The notes under the pieces are model-generated. The model saw only the letters and a list, made by a program, of their open reading frames with translations, searched no databases and was not told the origin of the DNA. DNA of 64,000 bases, from positions 16,954,501 through 17,018,500 of the forward strand of contig NC_134963.1 of assembly GCF_965638725.1 (NCBI RefSeq), read 5' to 3'. Of the stretch, positions 52,301-64,000 are shown in pieces. Every line of letters starts with the position of its first letter. Position 1 is the first letter of the stretch. The stretch is from Aptenodytes patagonicus. Its lineage: Eukaryota; Chordata; Aves; Sphenisciformes; Spheniscidae. Both the position numbers and the translations under genes were made by a program.

Positions 52301-55300
52301 CTCTACAGATGTTTAAATAAAGCAATCTGACATTTCCTTTCTAATTAGGGTTGGGATAAATAGCTCAAGCTCTGGTACGGAAAGGAGGAATAGAGGTTTC
52401 AAAGACGATTATATGCTGGAAAGAAATGCGTGCCAGTGCGGCTCGTGGATGCCTGGCCCCGTAATGCTGCCTTTGCTGCACGCAGGGGACTGCCAGCGAG
52501 GCCAGGGGACCCAAGACGGGGCAACGCAACGGCTGCAGAGCGGCTTCGCAGGGGATGCAGCGGCAAAAGTACACACAACTCCACAAACCACTGCAGCAAA
52601 ACTGCCGAAAAGGGTTTTTATCTTCCCCTGGCTCACACTCACTGAGCAAACTGTGCATTTTAAAATGTTGCTTTGGCAGTTATGTGATTTAAATGCACTC
52701 CGAAACATCGAGAGGGTGGGGAGTGACAGCCCCGTGGCTGTGGCTGTAGAAGGGGAATGTCCCCTTGCAGCAGCTCTCCCCACCACAGGTGGTGCCTTGG
52801 TACAAACCCACCCTTTTAGGCAATTTTGGCCAAGGTGCCAGCGAGCTCAGAGGTGCGTCGACGTGCAAAGGGCCCCTGGGTGCCAGCAGATGCTGGAGCC
52901 CCATTGCCTGCAGCAGGTTTTTATCCGAGGTGCACAGGCACCAGGAGAAGGAGGGTGAGCACCGGGGAGCTGGCTGGCTCATGCCACGGGGTGATAAAGT
53001 GAGCCCTGTGCCACTCCAAGCCTGATGGACACATCCAACTGCCAGGCTCCATCCTGGAGCGATGGGGGCAAGCGCCCACCCTCGGGGAGGGGGATGCGGA
53101 GGGGAGGCCGTGAGGGACATTGGGCAGGGGACAGAGGGGCAACGAGCCCTGGTGAGATGATCTCTGCAGAGCAGGAGCTGGCTCCTGCCCAGAGCTCCCT
53201 CCTGATCCCTGCCTGAATGCTGCTGCCGAGTAGTTTGACTGCTGAGCCGGGCAGACCTTCGCTTCCCTGGTTTCACTCTCCCCATCCTTAATATTAGAAA
53301 ACACCTGAAGAAATCCCCTCTGTCTCCAGGCATGAGGAGGCTCTTGATTTCAGGTTGGGATGGGACAAAGGCAACAAAAGAATAAACAGCAGCAATATTT
53401 TGGGGATAAATTCATGGTGCACAGTCTTGCCAGTCTAAACAGCCAGCGTGGCTCAAGAACAGCAGAGGGAACACATCCCGGCGGTCAACACATCTCAGGA
53501 AAATATTCCCAGATAGGCTCCCAGCCTGGGGGAGAGCTGGGTTTCACTACAGGTGTAACAAAAGCTCCTGAACTCTTGCTAACCTTCACAGCTTGTTAAT
53601 AGACAGAAGAGTTTTTTGAGCTTAATTTGTCAAACCAGAAGCAGAAACGGCGATGCCTGAGCTCCCAGTCCAGTCCTGGTCACAAATCATTAACACAGCG
53701 AAGAGATGGGAAGGAAATACTTGATGGGAATTGCCAGCAACAAATTAATAGAAGCCATTATTTGCTCTCAGATATTATGTGAACAGACAAAGTGCTTACA
53801 TCTGGCAGAGACATTAGTTTAACCAATTTAACTTGCTTTACGCTTAGCACATCATTTCTCTAGGGCCTTTTATTAATGTCCTGCAACCTCAGTGTCCAGA
53901 GAGGAACAAAACCGACTGACAGAAGCTCTGGCAAAAATATTTTCCAGCCTAGCAGAACAAGCTTAGACGAATGCCTGTGTAGGAACGTGGAGAAGAGAAA
54001 CACTTACTTGGTATAAAATGCCACAAACTTCAGTTCATCTAAATCTCCCTGAATGACAACATCATCGAATCCTTCCCCGTGGCCTGGAAGGCAGAGAAGA
54101 AGAAGTGGATTCAGCAACAATCGCCCTGGGTCCAGCTCTAGCCCCTAAGACAGAGCGTTTCAATCCAGAGCTACACGAAGAGCATCCTGCAGTCACCAAG
54201 AGACCAGCACCAGAAGATGAGGGTACCAAAAAGCACCCCTTCTTGTTCAGAGAAGTGCAAGTTCAGCAAGACTGTCCCTGTTCGTGCTGGGCCATCCCTC
54301 GTGACCACAGCCATCCCTCTGGCCCTGCACCCCACAGCCTTGAGCAGACAGGTTTCAGAGCAGATACCAAAGCCCTCAGGAGCCAGGAAGGGAAGCAGAC
54401 CTGAGGCAGAGGTTGGCGCGGAGGGTCCACAGCAAGGGAGGTGGCTGTGGCTTCTCTATCCCAGGGCACCTCCACCAGCACAAACTCTACAGCAGCCTTG
54501 GGGAGCCCCTTACCCGCATATCGGATGCTCTTCCCGAACATAGCAGTCCACAAGTATGGGACTGTGCTGATCTCCATGCCGTGGGCCAGCATGTTGAGCG
54601 CAGCTATACGGCCTGGAAGAGAGAAGCAGCAGAACAAGCGAGGAAGCTCCGCGCCGGGGCAAGCGTTGTGGTCTGCCCTCAGGTTGCAGCACAGCATCAA
54701 CATCTCTAGTCCCCGAGTGCAGGGAAACCAAGGCCTTCTGCTTAGGCTAAAAAAAACCCATACAGCAACAAGCACCAACAAGGAAACTCATTGCATCGTC
54801 CGAGGCTGGGCTCGGACTCCTCCCCGGCAGTGCAGCTCCTACTGACCCGTCACCTCCACTGGCATACGCGGCGTGCTCATGAGCCTCTTTCAACCCAACT
54901 TCTGCAACAGTGATAGGGCTGAGAACTTGCTGAGCTCCCACCGCAAATGGGGATGGGATGGATAAACCCCCTGAGGGCACGGAGACTGTTAGAGTACAGT
55001 CCCTGCCACAGAGGCGCGTCTGGACCAGCATTAAAGGGGGCTGTGTCCAAAGGCTAACTTTGGAGGTGTGGTTCCAAAACCTCTCACCCAGGGCACCCAC
55101 CCAGAGGTCAACCTCCTCACAGGGTTGTGGCCTTGGAAAGCTCAAGGGCAGCCGATCACGTCAGGGTTTCCAGGCTTGCTGGTGTGAAGGGGAGAAGGGT
55201 CTTAGCTCTGCAGCATGCTCCTGGGCCAGCCCGGCAGCGTGGGCAGCCCAGCTGGGGATGTGAGCCCGAGCTAACATTAGGATGTGAGCTCCTCAGTGTC

Positions 55301-58300
55301 CCGGGGCAAGGAGAAGATCAGGCTCCTGCGGCGACTGCAGATGCCAGGGAGCACATGGCGTATGAGAAAGCCTGTCCCTGGGCACCTCTGTGTTTGTAAC
55401 GAGGACACTAGGCAATGCACGTCAAGAAGGCTGACAAACGAAGGCATATCGGACAGGATAAAATATACATGCTTCAAAATGTTTAATACAACTACCCAGT
55501 TCCCCCGCTGGCAGTTGTCTCATTCTCTCGCTAGAGGGCTTGCAAATTTCCCGGGGATCTGGAAAAGGCTCTTTTCCGTAAGCAATTTGCTGTTGCAAAG
55601 CGAAGGGACTGAAAAGCACCTACCATGCATATGGGCCATCTGCCAGTGAGGGACGTTCACCTTCTTATTATTCCTCAAGGCCAGTGGGAACGTGACAGCG
55701 TCACCGGCTGCAAAGACTCCGGGGATGCTGGTTTGCATCATCTGCAGGGTGGAAGCAGAAGTGTGCATCGGTGGGGTTTGCACCCTACACGAACAGGAAC
55801 AGGGAACTGCTCTAGAGCTGCCACGGTCCCCGGGAACACATGGACAACCTCTGCTCGGCTGTGGGACCCCCAGGTGGGATTTGATTTAGCGTTCTTCACT
55901 TTCAAAGCAGACCACACAGGCACAGACCTACAGCATCCCTCTGCCAGCGGTTTACCCGGTAAAATGAGACACAGGCTGGTGTCCTGGAGCCCCTCTTAGA
56001 AGACTAGGGTCTGTCGGTGTTTGCAAATGGAGCCTGGCTTATTGCATGTATGAGCAATAAGCGCAGGGGTGGGTGGCAATGGGCCCCAGCCCCCCCGACA
56101 CGCTCCTCACTCACGGCACACAGCACCCATCAGTACCAACACCGCTCCCATCGGAGTCACCAGTGGTGGGGAGGAAAGATGAGATCCTTTGGGATCCTTG
56201 AAAAGGTGGATCTTTCCCCACTTCTTTCTGCCCAAAATATCCACACCATTCCAGGAGAGCTCAGAGCCAGACCCAAGCCACAGCATCCAGGGCTGGGATT
56301 TGCAAACCCCTCACTTGCAGGGGGTCCCAGGCACTCCAGAGTGATGGTCTCAGCACCTCGGCGGATGAAACGCCCCTGCGACAGCAGTTTGGAGCCCCAG
56401 GGAAGCTCATCTCGAAGGAGAGCAGACTCAGCTCCTCCTGCTCTCCCTCCCGGCGGGGGCTGCCTCCCAGGCTCACCTTGTTGACCACGATGAAGCCTTT
56501 GGAGTCGATGTTGATGCCGCTCTGCTTGAGAAAGCCCGTCGCTGGGACTGCGCCTGCGGGAGAAGGCAAGGGCTGCCGGCACGGTAGCCGGGCGTCCCCA
56601 CAGCCCCAGGGGGCTGACCCCGAGGCCAGCAGGTCTCCCCCCTGCCCAGACAAGCCATCTGCCCCAAGGGACAGGCAGCGGGCTGCTCCGGGAGCGGGGA
56701 GCGGAGCCAGGCACCATACAGAGCCCCCACTACTCTCACTACATCACCTTCCGCACCCCCGGGGTTCCCACCGCTCTCCAAGCCATCAGTGCACCGCTGT
56801 AACCTGCCCACCACCTTTTTCTAATGCTTGAGGATAATTTTCAATCCACTTCTCTTTTATAGATATTTTGAAAAAAAATATATTTAAAAGGAAGCCTTCG
56901 GGTTGCCAGACAGGGCTCCTCTGCCTCCCCCACAATCTGTACCTTTTCTTCAGCTTTCATTTTCTTTTTTTGCTCTTTTTTTTCCTCTAGCCTTCACAAA
57001 TCAGAGTAGTCAATAAAACAACAAAAGCAGAATTAAACTAATTCTGTGATTCTTCCAGTCCGCAACATTTTGAAAAGTTATAGAGTGAGAATGGGATTTT
57101 TTTTTCCCCCAAGTGTAAAGGACAAAAATACCCTCTTCTACAGCGGCAGCAGCAATAAAAAAGAAGAGGGGGAAAAAAAATCAGTTAGGGGAGGCTTTAA
57201 AAAAAACAACTTGAGAGGATGAAATTGGTTTGAATGGGGGTTTTTTCTGAAAAAACCGAAACCATTACTGTTTTCCAAATATATTTTCAGTTGCATTTTG
57301 GGGTGGAGGCTCTAGAAAGGCCTTTTTCAGCTTTTCTGCGCAGACTCATGTGTGGCAGCTGAGCGGGGCTGGCACATCACTGCCAGCAGCCCCAGCTACC
57401 CAGCCCCGGGGACCTGTCGCTGCCACGTCCCCTCCAGCTTCCCCTCTGCCGAGCGAAGCACCGCCAGCCCGCCGGGCTCTGCACCCGCAGCAATGGCCCC
57501 TTACCAACACCGACGACACACACGTCGGCACGCAGGACCTTCCCGCTCTTCAGCACAACCTCCTTCAGCTGCATGAGACACGGGGGGACATCACGGTTAT
57601 TTAGGGACAAAAAAAACCCCACCCTGTAGCAGCAGCAAGCCAAGCTGGCAGCTTGCTTCATTTTTGACATGCAAATTGACCATAATTCCTTATAACGGCA
57701 GCAGGAGGAGGGTGGGAGCAATGAAATCACCCCACACACCGCACTGGAGCACGTTTGCTCCTGGGGGCTAAATCCAGGAATATGAGTTTCAGGGGCTAGG
57801 AAAGAGTGGAGGGCAAAACCCCAGCGGCAAAGGGAACGGCAGCCCTGGGGGGATGCCGTGGCGGTGCCCCCGGGGACCCCCTGCCCGCACCCTACCTTGC
57901 CCTCCTGCTCCCGCAGCTCCGACACCTCTGTCTGCATGTAGAACTTCACCCTGTTGCTCTCAAACATCTGGAGGGGGGACATGGGACAGAGCAGGGGACA
58001 TCAGGACCCTGAACCTCCCCGCTCCTGGTGTCCCTCTGCTCCCTGCACTGCCCTGCCCACCCTCTGGGCTCGCTTCGACCCGCGCTGCAAAGGGGGTCAG
58101 CACCACCTCCGTCCCCAACACGTGTCCAGAAGAAGGTGTTCTACAGCACGTGGACCATGAGAGAGAAGATGCAGCCCGGTCTTTCTTTCTAGTGACTGCT
58201 ACCATCACAGCTTAATCAATAAACGTCAAATAACGAATTAATTAGTGCAATAAGTGAAACAAGCAGAACCCGCTCTGTCACCAAAACCACCCCCCGGATG

Positions 58301-61300
58301 GGAAAGCGAGGTCACCTTCATGACAGCGCGGCCAACCCTCTCCCCAAAGAACTTCTTGAAGGGGACTTCCTCCAGCTCCACCAGGGACACCGAGTGGGCC
58401 CTCTCCGCGAGGTAGGCGGCCACCTCCATCCCTGGAGAACAGAAGCAGGTCCGAGCGGCTGCAGGAATCCCCCCGGTGCTGCCCTGCGTCCCCGGCGCTG
58501 GCCGCAGCGGAGGAGCAGCCTTGCCCGCTCCTGGCTAGGGAGGTTGGAGCTGCTCTACTAGGAGATCTGGTGTGCCACCAGACCTGGCGGCCACAAGGGA
58601 CCACACCATTTCAGATGAGATTTATGATTTATGGCAATTTGTTCTTAGATGCAGGTTTCAAAGACCGAAGGGAGGAACCGGCCATGATGAAGTCCCAAAA
58701 TGCTGTAGGAAGCCGTAGCACTTGGAGCAATGGACCTCAGATGAGGGAAACCTTCCTGTTACGGCTGTGACTGTCTCAGCAGAGGTAATGAGCTGCGGGC
58801 TGAAAACAGCCCTTGTCACTAGCTGTTTTCTCCGATCAGAACGGGACAATTTTGGTGCTGGCAATTGCATGGGAACCTTCACCAAGACATTTTTCCATCT
58901 ATGAGGTTTTTTTGGAAATGGATCTTTTCAATGACCTGCAGTTTGCAATTGGCCCCCACACACCACATGCTTTTCTGTAGATGGGATTGACTGAACCATT
59001 AAAACAGGAAATTTTTTTAAAAAAGAAGAAAAACAAATACTGAACATTTTATAACAAATTCCCTGACTAATAACCATTTATGCTTAAGGCTTGTAGGACC
59101 GACAATAATTCTGTTAGAACCATATCAAGCAAAAAGAAGGAACATCAAAGAAATGATAAGATTTTGCTGTGTATTTTAAAAATTCACCACCCTGCTAGAA
59201 AGTAAAAGAGAAATAAACCCACAGGCTTTCACCTACCAACAAGACCCTCCCAACTGAAGCCAAATCCAGACACACCAGATTTGAAACCACCCAAGCACCA
59301 GTACTGGACCTGCCCTATGCTTTTCTGACTGGGACAGCAATATCCGTGTCTGTGCAAGCTGAACGGCCCAGCCTCTTCAGTAAAATCAATTTCTTCAGCA
59401 AGGTGATGTCCTTACCACCCACCTGGAGCTGGAGGTTGGACTACCCCGAGGTCCAGTTTGCGGGGGGGGGGGGGGGGGGGGAGGTTACCTCTAACTGGGC
59501 AGTGACAAACTGGGCGAGGGACTGGGACCATCTGCAGGAAGACGTGGACAGCTGAGACGCAGACACCTGAAGAGCGAGCGCTCACCCAGGAAGGATGCTC
59601 CCACGATAACCACATTCTTGCTCGTGGCCAGCTTCACGACACGGTTGGCATCCTCGGGCGTCCGGATGTTGAAAACATTTTCCACCTCCTTGCCTTTGCA
59701 GCTGAGAGCTTTGGGCCTGAAAAACACACGTTGAGGGTGATACAGGTGCTTTTCTTGACCCCATGGTGGCAATCGGGACTTCAGACCCCCTTTCCAGGGC
59801 TCCAGCAGCATCTCAGCCTTTCCTTTTTTCACCTTTCTCTGGGCTGGAGACGTAACATGGAAAAACCCAAATGCTGGTGGACAACAGCCAGAGCACGACC
59901 GCGAACACCGGCGCAGCAGGGGCTGCTCGGCAGCCGCCCCCGTCCCCATCCGTGGACCGGTGTACCCGTGGGGCTGGGGTGAGCTCCCTTCTGGGGCAAC
60001 GCAGCACAGCACAGGATGGGTACTGCTTTGCAAGCTTGTGCTTAACTGCTGGCATGTTGTAAAATTTTCAGAAGCTTAATGGGACACAGAAAACTCACTC
60101 CGTCCTCCAGCAGACGCTCTGGAGCCAGATATTGAAAGTTTCATAAGCCTCTGCAGATGCAGGCTCCACTATACGTTCCTAGGGGCACACTGCTCGTGCT
60201 GTAGCAGTTTAATCGTGTTCTCCCCATGCACTTACTGGAGCCTATATATTTTTAAATATCTGCCCCCTGCATACCCGACTCACATCTGGAAATTGGACAG
60301 ACGATCCTAAATAATTTAGGTACCTTAAAAACATTTACCTGGTGTACCTGGAGCTTATGCATAAGGATTTTGAAATTATTGCCAAAGGCTTGATCCTCTT
60401 TTGAACCTAATTAGGTGGCTGGTGCAGACAGCATTTTGGCTGTGGCACTGCACACCCCAGCACCAGCCATTAGCACTCGGTGGGGCTGTTGCTGTTATCG
60501 GTCGCACACAAGGTTGCAACGGGAGTCCCTGCTCCGGCTATTCCACAGGATCCCTTCCCCGGATGATAAACTTTGCAGGGGCTGCATTTCTCCTACTTCA
60601 TTTTGTGCCTTGGTGTTAGGAGCACAAAGAAAGGGAGCCAGGATGCCTCATTTTCATCTTATAGTGCCAATTTTGACAAATCCCCTATTGAAAACAAACC
60701 GACCCGCTACTTCCAGGGCGCTAGGGACGATGCCGGTCTCGGGCGATGCTCTGCACCCCAGCAGCAGCTGTGCAGAGCAGGACAGGCACATCGCTACTGC
60801 CTTTCCCTACGGCTGGACCAGGTTTCAGTCTTGAAAACTTCCCTCCTGGGAGCAAGCCTCACAAAGGGGTCTGTTAGGCTGGGGCAACAGCAACACCTAA
60901 TTAAGGCTGCAACAGAGAAGCATTAAGCTTTAATTGTCGAGAAAGATCTTAAAGGCTGTTAGGAAACGAAAGATGGAAATTCAGATGGATGAATTATCTG
61001 ATTGTCAGGGCTGAGTATTACTGAGGGGTGAAAAGAGCAGCAATGCGGCAAAAATGATCTCTCAAAAAAATTCAGGATACGTCCATTTTGGAGGCTTTTG
61101 TTAAAGAAAATACGTTCAAGGTCCTGGGCATTAATTTTAATATTCGAAGATGATGAACTCAGTGGGATTTTCCTGAGTCTCTCCCATACGCTCTCAAGCC
61201 GGCCCCCAGGGAACAGCGCAGCGTTAGGGTGCTGCTGGCAAATTCCTACACCTTTTCAAATCTCAGTTTTCTATCAGTTTCTTTAACACCAAACCACCCA

Positions 61301-62512
61301 CGCACCCCGACTGCTTCAGTGGGTACTTTTTGTTAACACCCTTTTGACCTTGACGCTGACCATGAAACACCCCAGGTAGCAAATCCCGCAGCCGACCCAC
61401 CAGCCCCCGCGTCTGGTGGTTACCTGCTTTCCGGGCAACTCTTGGGTGACACGGAGGCTTTTCAGCTTTGGCTGAGCAGACGTACCCAGCACAGCTTTAT
61501 AGAGATAGAGGTACAGATATATACGATATAGATATATACGATACAGATATATATCATATAGATAGATATCATACAGATAGATATGATTAGATATAGATAC
61601 AGATACAGATATAGACAGATGTATTCAATAGGTGTTCCTTGCCTTTTCTGCAAACACTCTTGCAAACAAATTCAGTGTCCGAATTCAACCATATTTGACC
61701 CCTTATCCCCAGGCACAAGCTCCTCACATTCTCAGATAAAACAGTTTCTCTTGATCTTTAAAATGTTTGTTCATAGCTTACGTGTTTCCAGTCGCTATCA
61801 GCAGCTTGTTGTATTCCATCTTAAATCCATCCTTGAACACGGCTATCTTGTTCTTGATATCCACAGCCGCAACCTGAAATCATCCCTAAATAATGTTAAG
61901 GGACAAAATCCCAGATGCTGAGCTCCCAGCCCAACCCGCCTGTCTGTTAGGTTTTAGTCCCCTGTGTTCCTGTCCACAGCTTAGCCAACCTAGACCTTAA
62001 ATATTACCAGCTGCCTTTTCACAAATCCTTTAAGATCTCCCAGTATAAATAAAATGTTTAAGAAATGTTTAAGCCGTCACTGTCTGCACTGCTTGCCGGC
62101 TGATTATCCTAATCAGAGGCCGTTTGGTCACCCCAGGTCCACGTGAGGATGCTCACAAATGGCAGGCAAGAAATGATGGCCACCACGGAGTTTGCACGGG
62201 GTGTCCTTCCTGCCACGGGAGGAATCGCGTTAACTGTGGTTTTGAACAACCACAGGCAACCTGCGCTCTGGGGCATAAAACAGGGGGGCTGGGGGAGACC
62301 CAACGTTTCTGCAACGGCATCCAGTGAGCCAAGAACAGAGACAGCTGCCACATCTCCTAAACACAGCCCTTGCCTACCAGCACATGCAGCAGACGGCCTG
62401 CAGGTACACATAGGACTCTCCTTACCTGCATTTCGGTCAGGACTTCGATGTCGTAGGTGCAGAAGAACTCCTTGGGGCGCAGGGCTATCTGCTCCGGGTG
62501 GGAATCCATCGA
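46319..62512 (-). CDS. AIFM3: Apoptosis-inducing factor 3, C-terminal part (5' exons off window)
   Basis: Twelve minus-strand exons: 62512-62426, 61873-61782, 59716-59586, 58431-58316, 57967-57896, 57568-57505, 56553-56477, 55741-55624, 54612-54514, 54083-54008, 48167-48063 and 46358-46319 (TAA). Phases agree; 358 residues are visible, matching human residues from about 250 to the end. The N-terminal Rieske domain and first FAD motif lie beyond 64,000. Visible parts are the CKGKEVENVFNIRTPEDANR linker, the NAD(P)H-binding loop VVIVGASFLGMEVAAYL (Ser at the second Gly of GxGxxG), the FAD motif PGVFAAGDAVTFPL and the C-terminal dimer-type domain ending MSWLTGKGS. The seven-residue LFVLHSK segment of the human long form is absent: RDVE joins directly to TGDM. 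The family comprises mitochondrial flavin oxidoreductases, and human AIFM3 promotes caspase-dependent apoptosis when over-expressed. The 5.8-kb intron before the penultimate exon is the longest. Confidence 0.95.
46860..46875. repeat. Poly(G) tract
   Basis: About 16 consecutive G residues in the last AIFM3 intron. Confidence 0.85.
48168..54007 (-). other. Largest visible AIFM3 intron
   Basis: This 5.8-kb intron carries an LTR-like element at about 50,769-51,422, a short GC-rich patch at 52,030-52,260, and an AT-rich segment at 53,580-53,990 with several TAAT/ATTA motifs that could be regulatory. No nested coding gene was recognised. Confidence 0.6.
50769..51422 (+). mobile_element. Probable solo LTR of an endogenous retrovirus
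   Basis: The right edge is well defined: AATAAAG at about 51,364, a short U5-like T-rich stretch, and a terminal GCCTCCGCAACA ending in CA at 51,422. The hexamer CCTTCC follows at 51,423-51,428 and also occurs at 50,763-50,768 just before a TG, so it may be a target-site duplication. The left half is less certain. No internal retroviral genes adjoin it, so it reads as a lone, old LTR. Family not identified. Confidence 0.5.
56820..57330. other. AT-rich intronic stretch in AIFM3
   Basis: Between AIFM3 exons at 56,553 and 57,505. It is rich in A and T homopolymer runs, lacks coding potential and has no clear repeat identity. It stands out from the GC-rich flanks. Confidence 0.5.
59462..59481. 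repeat. Poly(G) tract
   Basis: Twenty consecutive G residues in the AIFM3 intron just downstream (in transcript sense) of the exon ending at 59,586. Confidence 0.9.
61499..61622. repeat. Degenerate AGATAT/GATACA microsatellite
   Basis: An interrupted array of AGATAT, ACGATA and GATACA units, with an overall period near 6 and frequent slippage variants, in an AIFM3 intron. It is likely polymorphic in length. Confidence 0.85.
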
Positions 62513-64000
62513 CTGCAAAAAAAGCCATTTTTCTGTCAACCGCTGTGGGTTGAACAGGCGAGTGGAGAAATGCCTGTTACCAACACAAGTCAGCGGTAGT
62601 CTGAAGTCAGTCCTTATGGCATGGATTAAGAGAGTTGCTCTACAGGGGCTGGAATCAAAGCCTGTTCAAGTGAAAGTCATCACAAGGTGCTGGACTGGGC
62701 TCTGGTTCCTTCTCTGCCCGCTCGGTGCGGGGCTGGCACTGACCGGCTAAGGCAGGAGCACAGCAAGTGCTTCTGAGTGTCTGCAAAGCAGCTCTAACTG
62801 CAGCTCCTCATAACACACACAAGTTCATAGGAGCAAAAGAAAAGCCCCATTATTTGGAAAACAACCAGTTGCCAGGGGAAATGGAAGCTAAAAGAGCAAT
62901 AAGAACAATCAGCATTAACACAGCAAGGGCAACGCTTTCAAAACCACCCAAGTTACGCAGCACGAGTTCCCTCAAAAGCTGAAGCAGGGGCATGTGGCCC
63001 ATATCTGCTCATCTTTAGCTGCAAGATAAAGGTTCTTGCTCTTCACAGCCTTCCCTGGTCAGTTGGGTAAGACCTACATCATCTTTACATGCAGGGTTGA
63101 GCTCACATTTGAGCCGCAGTTCATCTGTCCTCCTAATTCTGCTCAGACATACGCTGAGAACAAGCTGAGCACCAAGTGACCTGTGTGCAGGCTGTTCCAT
63201 GCTCCAGTGCATCCCTCCCTGCCTGCAGCACAGCAGGGACGGGCACGGCCGCACACATGCCACGGTCAAGCCCTGCAACGACATATCGCACAGCGCTCAG
63301 CAGCAGCAGCAGCATCTACCCGTGCCACACAGGCATGATGTTTGGGCTTGACCCAACAGGGACAGGGGATGCAGGAATCAAGGACTTCACCATCTGCCCC
63401 CAGGGATGGATGTGCAAGGTCCTTCTCCCTGGAGGTGGCTCGGTCAGGGGCTGGGATGAGCCCTGCCCTTACCGTGACTTCAGATAACGCTGTGCTCAGA
63501 AGAGACCTGTATCTTAGGACTTGAGGCAGGTGCAGGGTCATACAGGTTTTACTGCAAATTCTTTAAACACCCAATGTTTACAGAAAGGAACGTCTGACCC
63601 CACGGCTCGGGAGAGGTGGCCCCCCCCGCTAGTGTGCATGGAGGGCAGCGCAGAGCAGTGCACAACCACCATGGGTTTTGCTGCTGCTCGGTGCTCCGGA
63701 GACGGTAATGGGAATGTTGCAGCACACCAGGGAGCTGCATGGTCCAAAGGGCACAAAGAGGAACAGTCCGGCGGGACCTCGGGACAGATTCATAACAGGC
63801 ATTCAGCAAGGCAGAGGAAGGGCAATGCTGCAGTTTCAGGAGACAAGAAGTCTGCTGCTTACAGCTTTACGTGCTCCTCCTCTAATGGCTCTTTCCAGGG
63901 TTAGTCCCACTCACAATAGGATTAAGAAAAATCCCCTTTTTTTCTAGCCTGTTCCCAAAAATTCTGCCTTCTCTTCCACTGGGCTTTGTGCACCTTCCAA
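62513..64000 (-). other. AIFM3 intron running off the right edge
   Basis: I looked here for the preceding AIFM3 exon, which should encode the region around human RHLPYDRPKLSK, and did not find it on the minus strand. The interval therefore appears to be intron only. Confidence 0.6.

Noticed and set aside
57041-57056. ATTCTGTGATTCT, resembling the terminal octamer repeat of CR1
   Set aside because: The sequence before it does not resemble a CR1 3' UTR, and 13 bases alone are not enough.
1-64000. CRISPR arrays, operons, rRNA and tRNA genes
   Set aside because: The window is vertebrate nuclear DNA with spliced genes; no tRNA cloverleaf or rRNA-like segment was recognised by eye.

Overview
This window looks like part of a bird chromosome, most likely a GC-rich, gene-dense microchromosome. 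The reasons are compact introns, strong CpG islands, CR1-like LINE fragments, LTR-like repeats, and a set of genes whose human counterparts lie together on 22q11.21. No species can be named from the sequence alone. I rebuilt five protein-coding genes exon by exon by reading splice sites and comparing translations with remembered family sequences; splice phases agree throughout. All products are inferred by homology.

Layout, left to right. 1-4,300 holds no recognisable coding exon; a poly(A) signal near 680 may end an upstream gene. 4,300-4,950 is a CpG island with a probable non-coding first exon of SLC7A4. SLC7A4 (+, coding 5,994-9,385, 4 coding exons, 653 aa) encodes the orphan CAT-4 member of the amino-acid transporter family. 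9,386-17,790 is intergenic and contains an AT-rich, regulatory-looking block (11,640-13,050) and a CR1 fragment. LRRC74B (-, 17,791-27,244, 8 exons seen, first exon not identified) is a leucine-rich-repeat protein. It lies head-to-head with P2RX6 (+, 27,737-38,721, 12 exons, 379 aa), an ATP-gated channel subunit; the shared CpG island holds a 20-bp tandem repeat of GC boxes. A TMEM17-family gene (-, 39,692-41,583, 4 exons, 205 aa) converges on P2RX6. Finally AIFM3 (-, 46,319-62,512 and beyond the right edge) supplies its 12 last coding exons, covering most of the FAD/NAD oxidoreductase part.

The five genes do not form a pathway: they are an amino-acid-transporter relative, an LRR protein, an ATP receptor, a ciliary membrane protein and a mitochondrial flavoprotein. 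Their grouping reflects conserved synteny, with local differences from the human order. No previously undescribed system is evident. The items most worth a second look are the repeat-built divergent promoter, the TMEM17 paralogue between P2RX6 and AIFM3, two extra ectodomain cysteines in P2RX6, a Ser in the AIFM3 nucleotide-binding loop, and a possible unassigned exon at 32,393-32,561.
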